From positions 1 to 64,000 of the forward strand of contig NZ_BLZO01000042.1 of NCBI RefSeq assembly GCF_014132355.1: a DNA stretch of 64,000 nt. Reading direction: 5' to 3'. The stretch comes from Okeania sp. KiyG1 (GTDB lineage: Bacteria; Cyanobacteriota; Cyanobacteriia; Cyanobacteriales; Microcoleaceae). Under the pieces are notes generated by a model. That model did no database searches, was not told the origin of the DNA, and worked only from the letters and a program-made list of their open reading frames with translations. How positions within the stretch are numbered: the stretch's first letter is position 1; each line of letters starts with the position of its first letter. The position numbers were made by a program, and so were the translations under genes. Below, piece by piece: positions 1 through 8,857 of this stretch.

Positions 1-3000
1 ACTTCATAAACATTAATTGGTTCATCTCTACCTTTAACAGATGCTCGGTCTAAAAACCTAATTTGATATTTTTCTGGATTTTTTAAACCCTGAAAAGCTG
101 ATTCAGAAATTAACAAAGAAACTCCATAATATTTAGTTAAGCCTTCCAAACGAGCTGTCAAATTGACATTATCAGAAAGTGCGTCTCCCGACATCCGAGT
201 TTTCTCTCCCACTATACCCACCATCATGTGACCCCAATGAATACCTACCCCAATTTTAATGGGAAATAAACCTTGATCTTGTAGAGTTTGATTATATTTA
301 TGTAATTTATGAAGCTGAGAAATAGTTGATTGTAGAGCATCATCAACACCATTCGGAAATACTGCCATAATGCCATCTCCCATAAACTTAATAATCAAAC
401 CATTGCGATCGCGAATTTCTGGGGCAACTTGTTGTAAATAACCGTTAACAAAAGCAAAAGTTTCTTGAGCTGTCATCTTCTCAGATAGGGTAGTAAAAGA
501 ACGAATATCAGAAAAGAAAATTGCCATTTCTTTACAAACTCGATCGCCTAAATTAACATCAATAATATTTTCTTTAGAAAGTAATTTTACATATTCGTGG
601 GGGACAAAACGTCCGTAAGCATTAGTAATTTTTGATAATTGAAGATGAGTTTTAAGTCTAGTTAATAATTCATCTTTGGCAAAAGGTTTAGTCAAATAAT
701 CATTGGCACCAAATTGAAAACCCATGACTAAATCAGCTACTTGATTTTTAGCTGTTAACATTAAAATTGGCAAAGTTTGGGCAGGATATTTTTCCCGAAT
801 TTTAGCGCAAACTTCATAACCAGACATATTAGGCATCATTACATCTAGCAAAATTAAGTCTATATTTTCTTCTTTATCTAAAGCAGCTAAAGCACTTTTT
901 CCATTTAATGCTTGGGTAACTTTGTAGTTATTTGCTGTTAAGTGATTTTTGAGAACTTGAATATTTATTGGTTCATCATCAACAATTAAAATGTGGAAAT
1001 TACCATTAGCAAGCTCGGTTTTAACAGAAGTAATTTCTTGAGGTGTTTCTACTAGCTCTACAAGATGAGGAGTAATTTCTTGAGGTGTTTCTACTGGATC
1101 TTCTACAAAATAACGAATACTATTGATGGTGGCAGTAGTGGAGGTCTCTGCTACAGATTCTTCTGAAATTGGTAAGGTAAAGTAAAATTTGGAACCAACA
1201 CCAACTTCAGACTCCACCCAGATATGACCGCCGTGGAGTTCGACTAATTGTTTTGTGACTGCTAACCCTAAACCTGTACCGCCATATTTTCTACCTGTGG
1301 AACCTTCTGCTTGTTCAAAAGAGTTAAAGATGCGGTTTAGTTTATCAGCGGGAATACCGATACCACTATCTGAGACGACGATCCTGACTTCTTGAGATTC
1401 CTCTATATTTTGATTGGAGTATTCTCGGGCCTGAATTTGCTGATGGGGGTTTATAGAATTTTTGCTAATTACTTCTGCCAAAATTTCGACCTTACCAGAC
1501 TCAGTAAATTTAATAGCATTGCCAATTAAGTTATAGAGAATTTGTTGTAAACGGTTTTCATCGGCATAGACGGGGGGTAAGTCTTTGGGAATATTATTTA
1601 CTAACTGTAGATATTTATTTTTGCTGACCAAAAATTTATTTAAGCTAACTACTGTCTCTACTACTCCATAAACATTAATAGCCCTAGTTTGTAATTCTAG
1701 TGTCTGGTGTCTGATTTTAGAGAAGTCAAGAATGTCGTTAACAAGATTAGATAGACGACGAGCACTAGAAACTATCATGCTTAAGTTAGATTGAATGAGT
1801 GAATTTAGTTGTGCTTTATCTCCTTCCAAAAGAAATTCGCCAATACCAATAATGCCATTGAGGGGGGTTCGGAGTTCGTGGGAGGTGTTAGCTAAAAATT
1901 CGTCTTTGAGGCGGTCTAGTTGTTTGAGTTGTTCATTTTTTGCTTCTAAGCTTTCAAAGGAATTTTTGAGTTGGTTTGCCATAAGGTCGAAAGAGTTGGC
2001 AAGTTCGCCTACTTCATCGTGACGGTGAATATTGAGAGGGTTTTCCCATTGGCCTGCAGCAATTTCTTTCGCAGCAGTATTAAGTTGTAAAATTGGTTGA
2101 GTAACCCAGTGAGTAGTGGCTATTCCTACCAATATAGATATCATCAAAGCGCTAAAACTTAATAAAATAGTGGTCTTGGTATTGGCGTTTATTTGTCCCA
2201 TGAAGTCATTTTCAGGAACGACTACAACTATTAACCAATCAAGACCTTTACCATCTTTAACTGGCATAACTCTGGTATAATACCAAGATCCATCAATTAG
2301 AAATTTAAGCTTGCGATCGCTATGAATATTTTTAAAATCACCAAAATGTTCTTTTAACTTTTCGACAGTAGCGCTGAGTGTAGGGTCATTACTTTCAATG
2401 GCAGGTAGACGTTCGATCTTCCGCTTTTTGCCCTCTTCCGTAATGATAAATGGTGTCTTAATTTGAGAACTGACGACTAAATCTCCCGATCGCTCCATAA
2501 TAAAACTCTGTCCGTTAGCACTAATATATAAGTTACTCAGGAAACTTGTGACTTGCACCAGGGTTGTTTTATTTGAGAGGACTCCCACAAACTGCCCACT
2601 TGAGTTGAAAATAGGTCTGACTGCTGATATGTCTAAGGAAGTATTTTCACGGGAAAAGGAAGCAAAAATTGGACTCCAGGTTGGTTCGCCTAGCTCCTTT
2701 GCTGCTTTATACCATGGGCGATCGCGAGGATCGTAAGCTTTTCCTTTTAAATATTCGCTGATATTACCTTGATTATTAAGTAAGTAAGTTTCCCGAATAG
2801 GTTGAGTCGCAAAGTTACGAATTTTAAAAAGAATATCTCCATTTTCTAAACGTTCAACCCCGATAAATTCTCCTTCTTCATTGCCAAAGAAGAGATAATC
2901 TTCTAAATCTTGTTCTTTTACAACTTGCCAAAAGTAAAGTCTCAGAGCAGCAAAATCATCAACATCTAAATTTTCACTTTCTATGGCATCATTAGTTACT

Positions 3001-3206
3001 CTTAAAACTTGATGGGATTTGTTTAGATATCCTAAAACGTGCTGTTCAATACCACTGCTAATTTTGTGGGTTAACTGGTTAGCAAGGTTATCAACAGTTT
3101 GTCGCCCATTGATCAAAGAAAAATATCCCACTAATCCCACAGCACCAAAGATTTGTAGAACAAAAGGGACAATGAGGACAGTTTTCAGGGGAAGTTTGCT
3201 AAACAT
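1..3206 (-). CDS. Cache-HAMP hybrid histidine kinase / response regulator / class III adenylate cyclase (3' end cut by window)
   Basis: A membrane sensor that should join phosphorelay to cAMP synthesis. Start is the ATG at 3206; 1068 codons are visible and the frame runs off the window. Domains in order: first membrane helix (about residues 7-29), an extracytoplasmic double-Cache-like sensor, second helix (about 340-360), HAMP, HisKA with the H-box TSHELRTPLNG (His near 439), HATPase with N-box NLIGNAIKFTE and G-box GGTGLGL, a receiver with phospho-acceptor Asp in LLDVMMP, then a class III cyclase. The cyclase keeps both metal aspartates (FFSDIRSF and KFMGDGIMAVF), the purine-specifying Lys (IIKFMGDG) and the transition-state Asn/Arg (DNVNLTARLE). 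It therefore looks active and ATP-specific. The octapeptide VETPQEIT occurs twice in the linker before the receiver. Cyanobacterial CyaC proteins have a similar kinase-REC-cyclase tail. Ligand unknown. No neighbour suggests an operon. Confidence 0.9.
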   Translation of the reverse strand, partial: MFSKLPLKTVLIVPFVLQIFGAVGLVGYFSLINGRQTVDNLANQLTHKISSGIEQHVLGYLNKSHQVLRVTNDAIESENLDVDDFAALRLYFWQVVKEQDLEDYLFFGNEEGEFIGVERLENGDILFKIRNFATQPIRETYLLNNQGNISEYLKGKAYDPRDRPWYKAAKELGEPTWSPIFASFSRENTSLDISAVRPIFNSSGQFVGVLSNKTTLVQVTSFLSNLYISANGQSFIMERSGDLVVSSQIKTPFIITEEGKKRKIERLPAIESNDPTLSATVEKLKEHFGDFKNIHSDRKLKFLIDGSWYYTRVMPVKDGKGLDWLIVVVVPENDFMGQINANTKTTILLSFSALMISILVGIATTHWVTQPILQLNTAAKEIAAGQWENPLNIHRHDEVGELANSFDLMANQLKNSFESLEAKNEQLKQLDRLKDEFLANTSHELRTPLNGIIGIGEFLLEGDKAQLNSLIQSNLSMIVSSARRLSNLVNDILDFSKIRHQTLELQTRAINVYGVVETVVSLNKFLVSKNKYLQLVNNIPKDLPPVYADENRLQQILYNLIGNAIKFTESGKVEILAEVISKNSINPHQQIQAREYSNQNIEESQEVRIVVSDSGIGIPADKLNRIFNSFEQAEGSTGRKYGGTGLGLAVTKQLVELHGGHIWVESEVGVGSKFYFTLPISEESVAETSTTATINSIRYFVEDPVETPQEITPHLVELVETPQEITSVKTELANGNFHILIVDDEPINIQVLKNHLTANNYKVTQALNGKSALAALDKEENIDLILLDVMMPNMSGYEVCAKIREKYPAQTLPILMLTAKNQVADLVMGFQFGANDYLTKPFAKDELLTRLKTHLQLSKITNAYGRFVPHEYVKLLSKENIIDVNLGDRVCKEMAIFFSDIRSFTTLSEKMTAQETFAFVNGYLQQVAPEIRDRNGLIIKFMGDGIMAVFPNGVDDALQSTISQLHKLHKYNQTLQDQGLFPIKIGVGIHWGHMMVGIVGEKTRMSGDALSDNVNLTARLEGLTKYYGVSLLISESAFQGLKNPEKYQIRFLDRASVKGRDEPINVYE

Positions 3207-4138
3207 TTTGCCCAGGTTAAAGGATAAAGTTTTAAATATAAAAAAGTTTTGGAATATTCTATAAACTTTTATATAAAGTTAAACAGTTAAAAAGTTAAAA
3301 GTAATACAAAATTCAAGCCAAGGTAGTTACATCTTAATTTGTGATTTATTCCTACCATAAAAAATCTATATTTCATAAAATCTAAAAATTCAACCTTTTT
3401 TGTTATGTTTTTATTTTCCTGTTCCCAGTTAAGTTTTCCCTGTATCGTGACTGTAGCAATATTTTATGAAATTTGTCTAACATGGTTAATTTTGGATTAA
3501 ACACTAGCCTTTAAGGTGAGAATATCTTCAGCAATTATACTGAAAAAAATTTAAAACTTCCACTTTGTATAGACCACCAATTAGGGTTTGCTGAATAAAT
3601 TGGTTGGTGGGAGTAGGACACGGAGACGCACCAGACGCGGGGACACGGAGACGGCGGAACAGGCAATGGTTTCGCCATTTTATGTGAAGAAATTTTCTTG
3701 AATTTCAGCAGAAAATTTCAGCATTTTGAGGTAAATAAGAGCCAATAACTCAGGAGATAAATTGAATATAAAAAGCTCCATTACCTTAACTAAGCTGACT
3801 TTTAGCTTTATTCAGCAAACCCTAATTACAGTCTTGAATAAGAAAATAGTGCCGCTACCCAGAAGTTAAAAGTCATGCATTTAAAAGCGAGTGCTAATTT
3901 GCGAGGTTTCCTAAAGTGTGAATATTCATCAAAAAGGAAGAAGGAAGAAGGAAAAAGCGATTTAGCTAAACCGCCGTTGAGCCTCACACCATAATTTTAA
4001 AGAGGAGTATGAGATGAATCAGCGGCCAATTGAATAGGTTCGATGCCCATTCAATTTGCACGCTATCCCAGCAGAAGCTTTCGCCCTAGTTGAAAAACTT
4101 GTATGATTATATTGCAATAACCCCGGAAATTTTCCACC
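3207..4138. other. Gene-free spacer with one inverted-repeat element
   Basis: No credible gene. Around 3302-3360 lies a copy of a dispersed repeat that recurs near 20041; here it is uninterrupted, there a family C element sits inside it (TA at 3335-3336 is the empty site). A family J element lies at 3581-3825. The rest is AT-rich sequence with purine-rich GGAAGAAGG runs. Confidence 0.6.
3581..3825. repeat. Miniature inverted-repeat element, family J
   Basis: Perfect 19-bp terminal inverted repeats: TTAGGGTTTGCTGAATAAA at the left and its exact complement at the right end, 245 bp apart. The interior has no open frame. A second, diverged copy with the same ends lies at 5222-5497. Probably a non-autonomous remnant of an insertion sequence; the parent is not in this window. 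Confidence 0.7.
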
Positions 4139-4856
4139 ATGGGGACTGCCTACCAATATAAATTAAGGCCCAATAAAAAACAGTTAGCCACAATAGAAAT
4201 GTGGTTGGAATTGTTGCGTCGGCAGTACAACTATCGGTTAGGTGAAAGATTCTCATGGTGGTCAGAAAATCGCTGTCCAGTTAATGCTTGCCCCAAGGTA
4301 GATGCCAATTCCTCAACTAAGAGACCATCCAGATTATTACTCTCAAAAAAAAGATTTAGTCAATACCAAAGACAAATTTCCAGAATATAAGCTAATTCAT
4401 TCTCAGGTATGCCACGACTGCATAAAACGGGTAAAACTTGCCTTTGATAGATGGTTGAAAGCAGACAAAAATGGACATAAATTAGGGAAACCAAGGTTTA
4501 AGGGAAAAGGTCGTTATCGTAGTTTTACTTATCCTCAAATCAAGCAAGACTGCATTCAAGAAAACAAGATCAACTTGCCAAAAATAGGCAATATAAAGTT
4601 AATTCAACATCGGCCGTTACCTGATGGTTTTCACTCTTAAACTGTGACGATTAGTCGTAAAGCTGATGGTTATTATATTACTTTATCCCTAGAAGATAAA
4701 TCAGTTCCAGCTTTAACAACTAAAGTTGAACCTACATTAAAAAATACTCTCTTGATTGATATGGGGCTTCATGAATTCTTAGTAACAAGGGTCGGAGAAT
4801 CTGTCCCTATACCTCAATACTATCGCTCTTCTCAGAAGCGATTAAAGACCCTTTAG
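4139..4856 (+). pseudogene. tnpB: IS200/IS605-type TnpB, 5' part, broken
   Basis: Remnant of the RNA-guided nuclease carried by IS200/IS605-like elements. Translated pieces read in order as one TnpB N-terminal half: YQYKLRPNKKQ at the start, then RVKLAFDRWLKADKNGHKLGKPRFKGKG, then TVTISRKADGYYITLSLEDK and the first RuvC aspartate in LLIDMGLHEF. A frameshift lies between about 4302 and 4390 and a stop at about 4638. Homology ends abruptly after YYRSSQKRLKTL, where family B repeat sequence begins, so RuvC-II, RuvC-III and any zinc finger are missing. The segment cannot encode an active protein. Confidence 0.8.
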
Positions 4857-4991
4857 ATAGTTATTTATATTGTTTTTCCCTTTTTTTCAATATTTATCCC
4901 TTCTTCCTTCTTTCCTCTTCCTTCTTTCATACGGACGCCCTTATGCAACGTCCCTACCATTTGTAACAAACATTTATCACGCTTGGTATTA
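4857..4991. repeat. Truncated family B MITE fused to the TnpB relic
   Basis: Reverse-orientation half of the ~200-bp element found intact at 34986-35185 and 35655-35855. Its end, TCACGCTTGGTAT, is complete on the right (about 4979-4991). On the left it stops at the central TAGATAGTTAT, directly joined to the truncated transposase gene. A deletion or rearrangement with one breakpoint inside the element would explain both truncations. Confidence 0.75.
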
Positions 4992-5972
4992 GAAACTTGA
5001 TGGGTAAAGATAAAATTTGTTATGGCAGAAGGAAGGACTGAAAGACCAAAAAATCTTGTGTTGTCTGAGTTTTAAGTTTTCGATCTGTCCTCACCTTTCC
5101 TTTGACTACCAGATCATTTTTTGACTTTTATTGAATAAAGTGTTATTTATAGTATTTCCAAAATTTCACCCTCAAGCTGATAAGCTTTTGACTTTAAAAT
5201 TTTGACTTTTGACCGGAATATTTAGGGCTTGCTGATTAAATCTCAAAGTACTGGTAAATAAAGGTATTGGCCTTTTGATCGTAGAAAAAACTGTGCCTGT
5301 TTCAATTCACTTACCCTCAAAAAGTGAGTATGCGTGGGGTGAGTATGGCAGGAAAATCTCCCGAACAATTATTCCTTCTACTTTCGAGCGTCTTCCCACC
5401 CTTACCACACGAACCAACTCCCCACATTCCCCTCCACCGGAGGGGTTAGGGGTGGGTCCCCACCCACCCACGCTTCGCTTTTTTCAGCAAACCCTATTTA
5501 TGGGATTTCCAAAATTTCACCCTCAAGCTGATAAAATTTTAACTTTATAACTTTTGACTTTTGACTTTTGACTTTTGACTTTCATCCCTGCATAACCATT
5601 AAAAAAATTGATCTTTAGTTTTGATCCCAAGAAAGTCTGTGTAAGAATTCCCTAGAAGGTTTGTTCCAGCTCTTGGCCCGACATTGTTGGTCGCTAGTCA
5701 TTTACGCGATCGCGAAAGCAACTCAATGGCCTTGCAATATTGAAGGACCTTATCGATGGCCAATGGAATTGTTCACCTGGGGTAGCGATCGCTGATTCAA
5801 CGTTAGTCTGTAAAAAAGTCAAACTCAGTAACTTAAAGATTAAATCTGGATATTTATGAAGGTTAGCGCGGTAAAAAATTAACAGTAACTGTTAATAATC
5901 AAATAGAACGAATTTAACATTAAATTATTAACAGACAAAAAATATCTCAGCGGAGTAAAATCTATAGTCTTT
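4992..5972. other. Gene-free repetitive spacer
   Basis: No supported gene. It holds a dispersed motif around 5030-5100 that recurs near 37690 and 44810, a family J copy at 5222-5497 flanked by two copies of a ~50-bp direct repeat (about 5150-5200 and 5495-5546), and ACTTTTG heptamers at about 5553-5582. The stretch 5583-5972 shows HIP1 sites only. Confidence 0.55.
5222..5497. repeat. Family J inverted-repeat element, diverged copy
   Basis: Ends match the 3581-3825 element (TTAGGGCTTGCTGAT on the left, TTCAGCAAACCCTA on the right) but the interior differs. The short open frame crossing it (5275-5550) runs through repeat sequence and is not a gene. Confidence 0.55.
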
Positions 5973-6296
5973 CTAGTTGCTATAGTTGGAATTATTTCTT
6001 TTCCTTGACTTGTGACTAATTGCTTCCAAGGTTAGCCTTGTTTTTTCTTTTATCTGATAAATAATTCCTTGATAATAAGCGGCTATTTTAGATTTATCGG
6101 CATCAGATGAAAAAACTTCACTGGTATTCTCGCTAGACTCACATATTATTTGAATTGACTTTAATTCTTCTGTGCAACATTGCAGCTTTTCTTCTATTTT
6201 TTCGTAGTGGTCGATTTTCTTTCTGAGGTTAGAAACCCTATTCTCGCTCTGCTTAAATATCAGAGGAACAGCCACAAAAGATAAATTAGCTAACAA
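5973..6296 (-). CDS. Small hypothetical protein, membrane anchor plus coiled coil (operon gene 6)
   Basis: Not recognised. About 107 residues. The N-terminus is hydrophobic (LLANLSFVAVPLIF), followed by a charged, heptad-like stretch (NLRKKIDHYEKIEEKL) that should form a coiled coil. It is the last of six consecutive minus-strand genes. The most upstream start is TTG at 6296, overlapping the previous gene's stop by 11 bp. The C-terminus is basic. A frameshift joining it to the upstream gene, whose own end is also hydrophobic, is an alternative. Function unknown. Confidence 0.45.
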   Translation of the reverse strand: MLANLSFVAVPLIFKQSENRVSNLRKKIDHYEKIEEKLQCCTEELKSIQIICESSENTSEVFSSDADKSKIAAYYQGIIYQIKEKTRLTLEAISHKSRKRNNSNYSN

Positions 6297-6888
6297 GCTG
6301 AGAGATAAAGCTGCAAGTCGTAAAAAGTTGGATTGACTGAATTAACTGACTGTCACTACCCGAAAAAACCACAGAACTTTCAGGTTTTGCCGTACCTTCA
6401 GGAAAATATTCAATAGTCCGGAGTTTTTTATTTTGCTTCGGGTGTTCCCATTCGTTGTATTCCGGCCTTGATTTCTTCTCTTCTCTCCAACCTTTACGGT
6501 CTTGAGTAGACACGATAGGATAGTTAGTTTTGAGCTTAGAATTACTGCCTTTCCGGTTAATCAACGACGGATAACCTGTTTGCCATTCCTCAAACCATTC
6601 ATCAAAGGTGACAGCATATCCTAACCTTAAAGACAGTTCATCATGCAGCGCTTTGATAGCTGAAGCTTGCACTGCCACAAGTGGAGCTGTGCCTGACAAA
6701 TACCTAGGATGATTTCCATAAGGCTCGTCGAGGCGAGCGCTACTGCTGTATCTCCAAACCTCAAAATTAGGCAGTTCTTCAGGATTATCATTGCTTAACA
6801 ATCCTTGCTGTAATTTCAATTTAGCCATGCTCTCCTCCATCTTCTCAATTGTGGAGCGAGTATAACTCTTAGGGATTCCTGTAGCCAT
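6286..6888 (-). CDS. Hypothetical protein, about 200 aa (operon gene 5)
   Basis: Not recognised. The start chosen is ATG at 6888 (MATGIPKSYTRS), because a good ribosome binding site (AAGAGG) lies five bases upstream; an in-frame TTG at 6918 is less likely. The protein is hydrophilic, with basic and acidic stretches, the Trp-rich patch FDEWFEEWQTGYP near the middle, and a short hydrophobic end. No signal peptide and no enzyme motif seen. The stop of the gene before it lies ten bases upstream of this start. Largest member of the cluster and the best query for a homology search. Confidence 0.55.
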   Translation of the reverse strand: MATGIPKSYTRSTIEKMEESMAKLKLQQGLLSNDNPEELPNFEVWRYSSSARLDEPYGNHPRYLSGTAPLVAVQASAIKALHDELSLRLGYAVTFDEWFEEWQTGYPSLINRKGSNSKLKTNYPIVSTQDRKGWREEKKSRPEYNEWEHPKQNKKLRTIEYFPEGTAKPESSVVFSGSDSQLIQSIQLFTTCSFISQLVS

Positions 6889-6898
6889 TTGCGACCTC

Positions 6899-7147
6899 TT
6901 AGTAATAAACGTATTCAACAGATTGACGGAACTGTTCCCAAAACCCTGACAGTAATCCTTCTACCAAGTCTTGCAATTTTTGATCATTAAGCTCCTCAAT
7001 CCGTTTTTCTACCACACCTTGAATAGACCAAGGTTTGCTTCCCTTAGCTCCCCAGTTAGTGATTGCATTATCCAACTGAGGAAACTTCCCCTTAACCTCC
7101 TTCGGTAAACCTTGCCAAAAATTCTTAATTCCTTGCCTCCCCTTCAT
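6899..7147 (-). CDS. Small hypothetical protein, 82 aa (operon gene 4)
   Basis: Not recognised. Start chosen as ATG at 7147 because it overlaps the stop of the gene before it as ATGA (4 bp), a signature of translational coupling. A longer frame back to 7276 would run through that gene in another frame and is rejected. The protein begins MKGRQGIKNFWQGLPKEVKG and is mostly predicted helix with mixed charge, including EKRIEELNDQKLQDLVEGL. It ends in VEYVYY. No known domain seen. Confidence 0.5.
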   Translation of the reverse strand: MKGRQGIKNFWQGLPKEVKGKFPQLDNAITNWGAKGSKPWSIQGVVEKRIEELNDQKLQDLVEGLLSGFWEQFRQSVEYVYY

Positions 7148-7329
7148 AAAAGCTTGCTTAATAGCAATAGTCCGAAAATCTGATAATAAGGAAAATCTGG
7201 ATTTCCGGGGAAACTCATCCATGCACCGACTTTTAGTGTAAACTGCTCTATCCTTTTCCTTATATCCGGACCCCAACCTATTAATACTATTGGAGGTCTA
7301 AGACCTTGCGCCCCTGTCGGCATGGTCAT
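7144..7329 (-). CDS. Small hypothetical protein, 61 aa (operon gene 3)
   Basis: Not recognised. Start chosen as ATG at 7329, which overlaps the stop of gene 2 as ATGA; a TTG start at 7344 is possible. It reads MTMPTGAQGLRPPIVLIGWG and ends in the hydrophobic FGLLLLSKLL, so it may associate with membrane or pack against a partner. Its own stop again overlaps the next start by 4 bp. Confidence 0.5.
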   Translation of the reverse strand: MTMPTGAQGLRPPIVLIGWGPDIRKRIEQFTLKVGAWMSFPGNPDFPYYQIFGLLLLSKLL

Positions 7330-7526
7330 AATCGTTGTCGCCAACTCAATTCCGACTCCAGGGATACTTGGGCGTCGATAAACTGATTCGTACCGACTTT
7401 GGGGCCTGTAGTCGTGAACTTCATCTGTTCCAGGAGCGTAGTGCCCCGATGCATTGGCAGTGCGCCCTGTGCTAAATGTACTGGAATGCGAGGGAATAGT
7501 TTTAGCGCCTTAGAGAAATTACTCAA
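7326..7526 (-). CDS. Small hypothetical protein, 66 aa (operon gene 2)
   Basis: Not recognised. The likely start is TTG at 7526, overlapping the stop of gene 1 as TTGA. The next ATG (in LPMHRG) would leave only about 42 residues. The body reads FPRIPVHLAQGALPMHRG followed by TTTGPKVGTNQFIDAQVSLE, which looks like a compact beta-rich protein. No motif recognised. The uninterrupted frame and coupling at both ends argue that it is real. Confidence 0.45.
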   Translation of the reverse strand: MSNFSKALKLFPRIPVHLAQGALPMHRGTTLLEQMKFTTTGPKVGTNQFIDAQVSLESELSWRQRL

Positions 7527-7717
7527 AACATGGTGGGATATGCCAAAAGCGGTGGATGGATTGCCAACCTTCCTCCGACAGTCTGGATGGTCAGCTCTCC
7601 GGTGGTAACGTTGGTGCGCTCTACCTCAAATTTTTGGCCTTTGAGTTTGACCTTGTGGGAGTCGTACTTATTTGTAGTTACTTCGATCCATTCCCCGGCC
7701 CTGACTGGTGTGGCCAT
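7523..7717 (-). CDS. Small SH3/KOW-like hypothetical protein, 64 aa (operon gene 1)
   Basis: First gene of the unknown operon. ATG at 7717 is preceded by a very strong ribosome binding site (GAGGAGG, about 7725-7731). The sequence MATPVRAGEWIEVTTNKYDS, then VKLKGQKFEVERTNVTTGEL, has the alternating hydrophobic/charged pattern of a small five-stranded barrel such as SH3 or KOW. That is inference from pattern only. It faces the plus-strand gene at 7997 across a 279-bp divergent spacer that should hold the operon promoter. Confidence 0.55.
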   Translation of the reverse strand: MATPVRAGEWIEVTTNKYDSHKVKLKGQKFEVERTNVTTGELTIQTVGGRLAIHPPLLAYPTMF

Positions 7718-7996
7718 CTACTCTTCCTCCTCGGTGTCGCGATCGCAATTCCACCGAACCAAATCAAGAGTTATGAAACAGGATTGTTTGAAGCGTCAAA
7801 TTATGAGGTTTAGCAGTTTGGGATTTATTCGGCCAAACCTCTAATTAATTCCAAAAGCTAACATGGCTAAAATCTCCTTGGCAGTTAAATTTAACGTTAA
7901 CTGACAAAAATCTGACATAGAGTATCCATCTAGAGCGCGTGGGGGTTTCTATTATGCTGTCCCCCCCGCTTCCTTAAAGATATTTGGAGGTAATTA

Positions 7997-8269
7997 ATGA
8001 CTGAAAATGACTCAGTGGAAAATTTTGTGACCATTGATAAAGATTCTATAGCTATTTCAGCTAGTTATCTGGCTAAACAATTAAGTCTTGTTGAGGGCAG
8101 TCGCAATCATAGAGCTTGGGATATTTATAAAGAGATTGTCGCAAATTCAGGAGTTCACCATAATTTCGATGGGTCAGTCGGACAACAAAAGGACTTGATA
8201 CAAATTGCCACCTTTGCTTTATCAGCAGTGGAGTGTTTTGAAGAAGCAGTAGAGGACTATGACAGTTGA
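7997..8269 (+). CDS. Hypothetical protein, 90 aa, divergent from the small-gene operon
   Basis: Not recognised. ATG at 7997 has a clear ribosome binding site (GGAGG at 7986-7990, six-base spacing). The protein is acidic and helical: MTENDSVENFVTIDKDSIAI near the start, an AFALSAVECFEEAVEDYDS-like end, and a central HHNFDG. After the TGA at 8267-8269 the same frame stays open to 8430 and encodes protein-like sequence (LQEDDVKDSPLLSQQYLRM), so the stop may be a mutation in a longer gene. Alternatively an overlapping frame at 8259-8480 follows. Likely part of the same locus as the divergent operon. Confidence 0.55.
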   Translation: MTENDSVENFVTIDKDSIAISASYLAKQLSLVEGSRNHRAWDIYKEIVANSGVHHNFDGSVGQQKDLIQIATFALSAVECFEEAVEDYDS

Positions 8270-8437
8270 TGGCGATCGGGAGGTTTTGGGACTCAAATTA
8301 TTTTGCACTCGAATAGACGTACCCGATTCTTTTCTCGATCTAGAAATATTGCTGAAGTCTCAAGATTACAGGAGGACGATGTCAAGGATAGTCCCTTATT
8401 GTCTCAACAATATTTACGGATGTGTAGTTGAACAGCG

Positions 8438-8608
8438 ATGGGAGAAAACGAAGAAAACATACCGCAAACAGAACCTTTGACACCACCGCAGGAAGACAAT
8501 ACACTTCCTGGCGATGGCAGACGGACAAAGTGGCGATCGCTACCACAGGAACACCTTTATTTAGCTCTTGTTGCTTCTGCTAGATTGCTGCAATTTTTCT
8601 GGTTCTAG
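8438..8608 (+). CDS. Small acidic ORF truncated by a transposase fragment
   Basis: ATG at 8438 opens MGENEENIPQTEPLTPPQED, a plausible acidic, Pro-rich N-terminus. Around 8561-8595 it runs into the ISAs1-type fragment, so the visible end (RLLQFFWF) is probably not native. It follows the 7997 gene on the same strand. Low confidence that it is expressed. Confidence 0.25.
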   Translation: MGENEENIPQTEPLTPPQEDNTLPGDGRRTKWRSLPQEHLYLALVASARLLQFFWF

Positions 8609-8857
8609 CCGTGCAAAAACTCGCGCAAATGTATCATGAGATGGAATGCCATTAGGGAGTTCTAAAAAACTTTTTAGCCATTCATATTTAGACTCACCAT
8701 AAGCTTCTATATCTACCCATGTATCCGCGCCACAAATTACAGCACAAATCGTAATTATCATAATCTCAATTAATTTATGACCTTTAGTTCTATCTACCCT
8801 TGGGTATTCTAGTTTATTAAAATACTCATAAATACTCTTTTTGGGCTGGAGTTTCAT
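8561..8857 (-). pseudogene. ISAs1-family transposase, N-terminal fragment
   Basis: Encodes the N-terminal part of an ISAs1-type (DDE_Tnp_1-associated) transposase: EYFNKLEYPRVDRTKGHKL, then ITICAVICGADTWVDIEAYG and the typical IPSHDTFARVFARL. A full protein is several times longer. Homology stops near EPEKLQQ (about 8590) and all catalytic residues are absent. The break abuts the small plus-strand ORF, so insertion followed by deletion is likely. Confidence 0.8.

Noticed and set aside
5275-5550. 91-codon plus-strand frame
   Set aside because: It runs through a family J element and a GGAGGGGTTAGGGGTGGG repeat; its composition is repeat-derived and no family resemblance is seen.
7399-7844. Plus-strand frames opposite the small-gene operon
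   Set aside because: They overlap one another in three frames and lack ribosome binding sites, while the minus strand shows ordered 4-bp overlaps and a strong site at its first gene.
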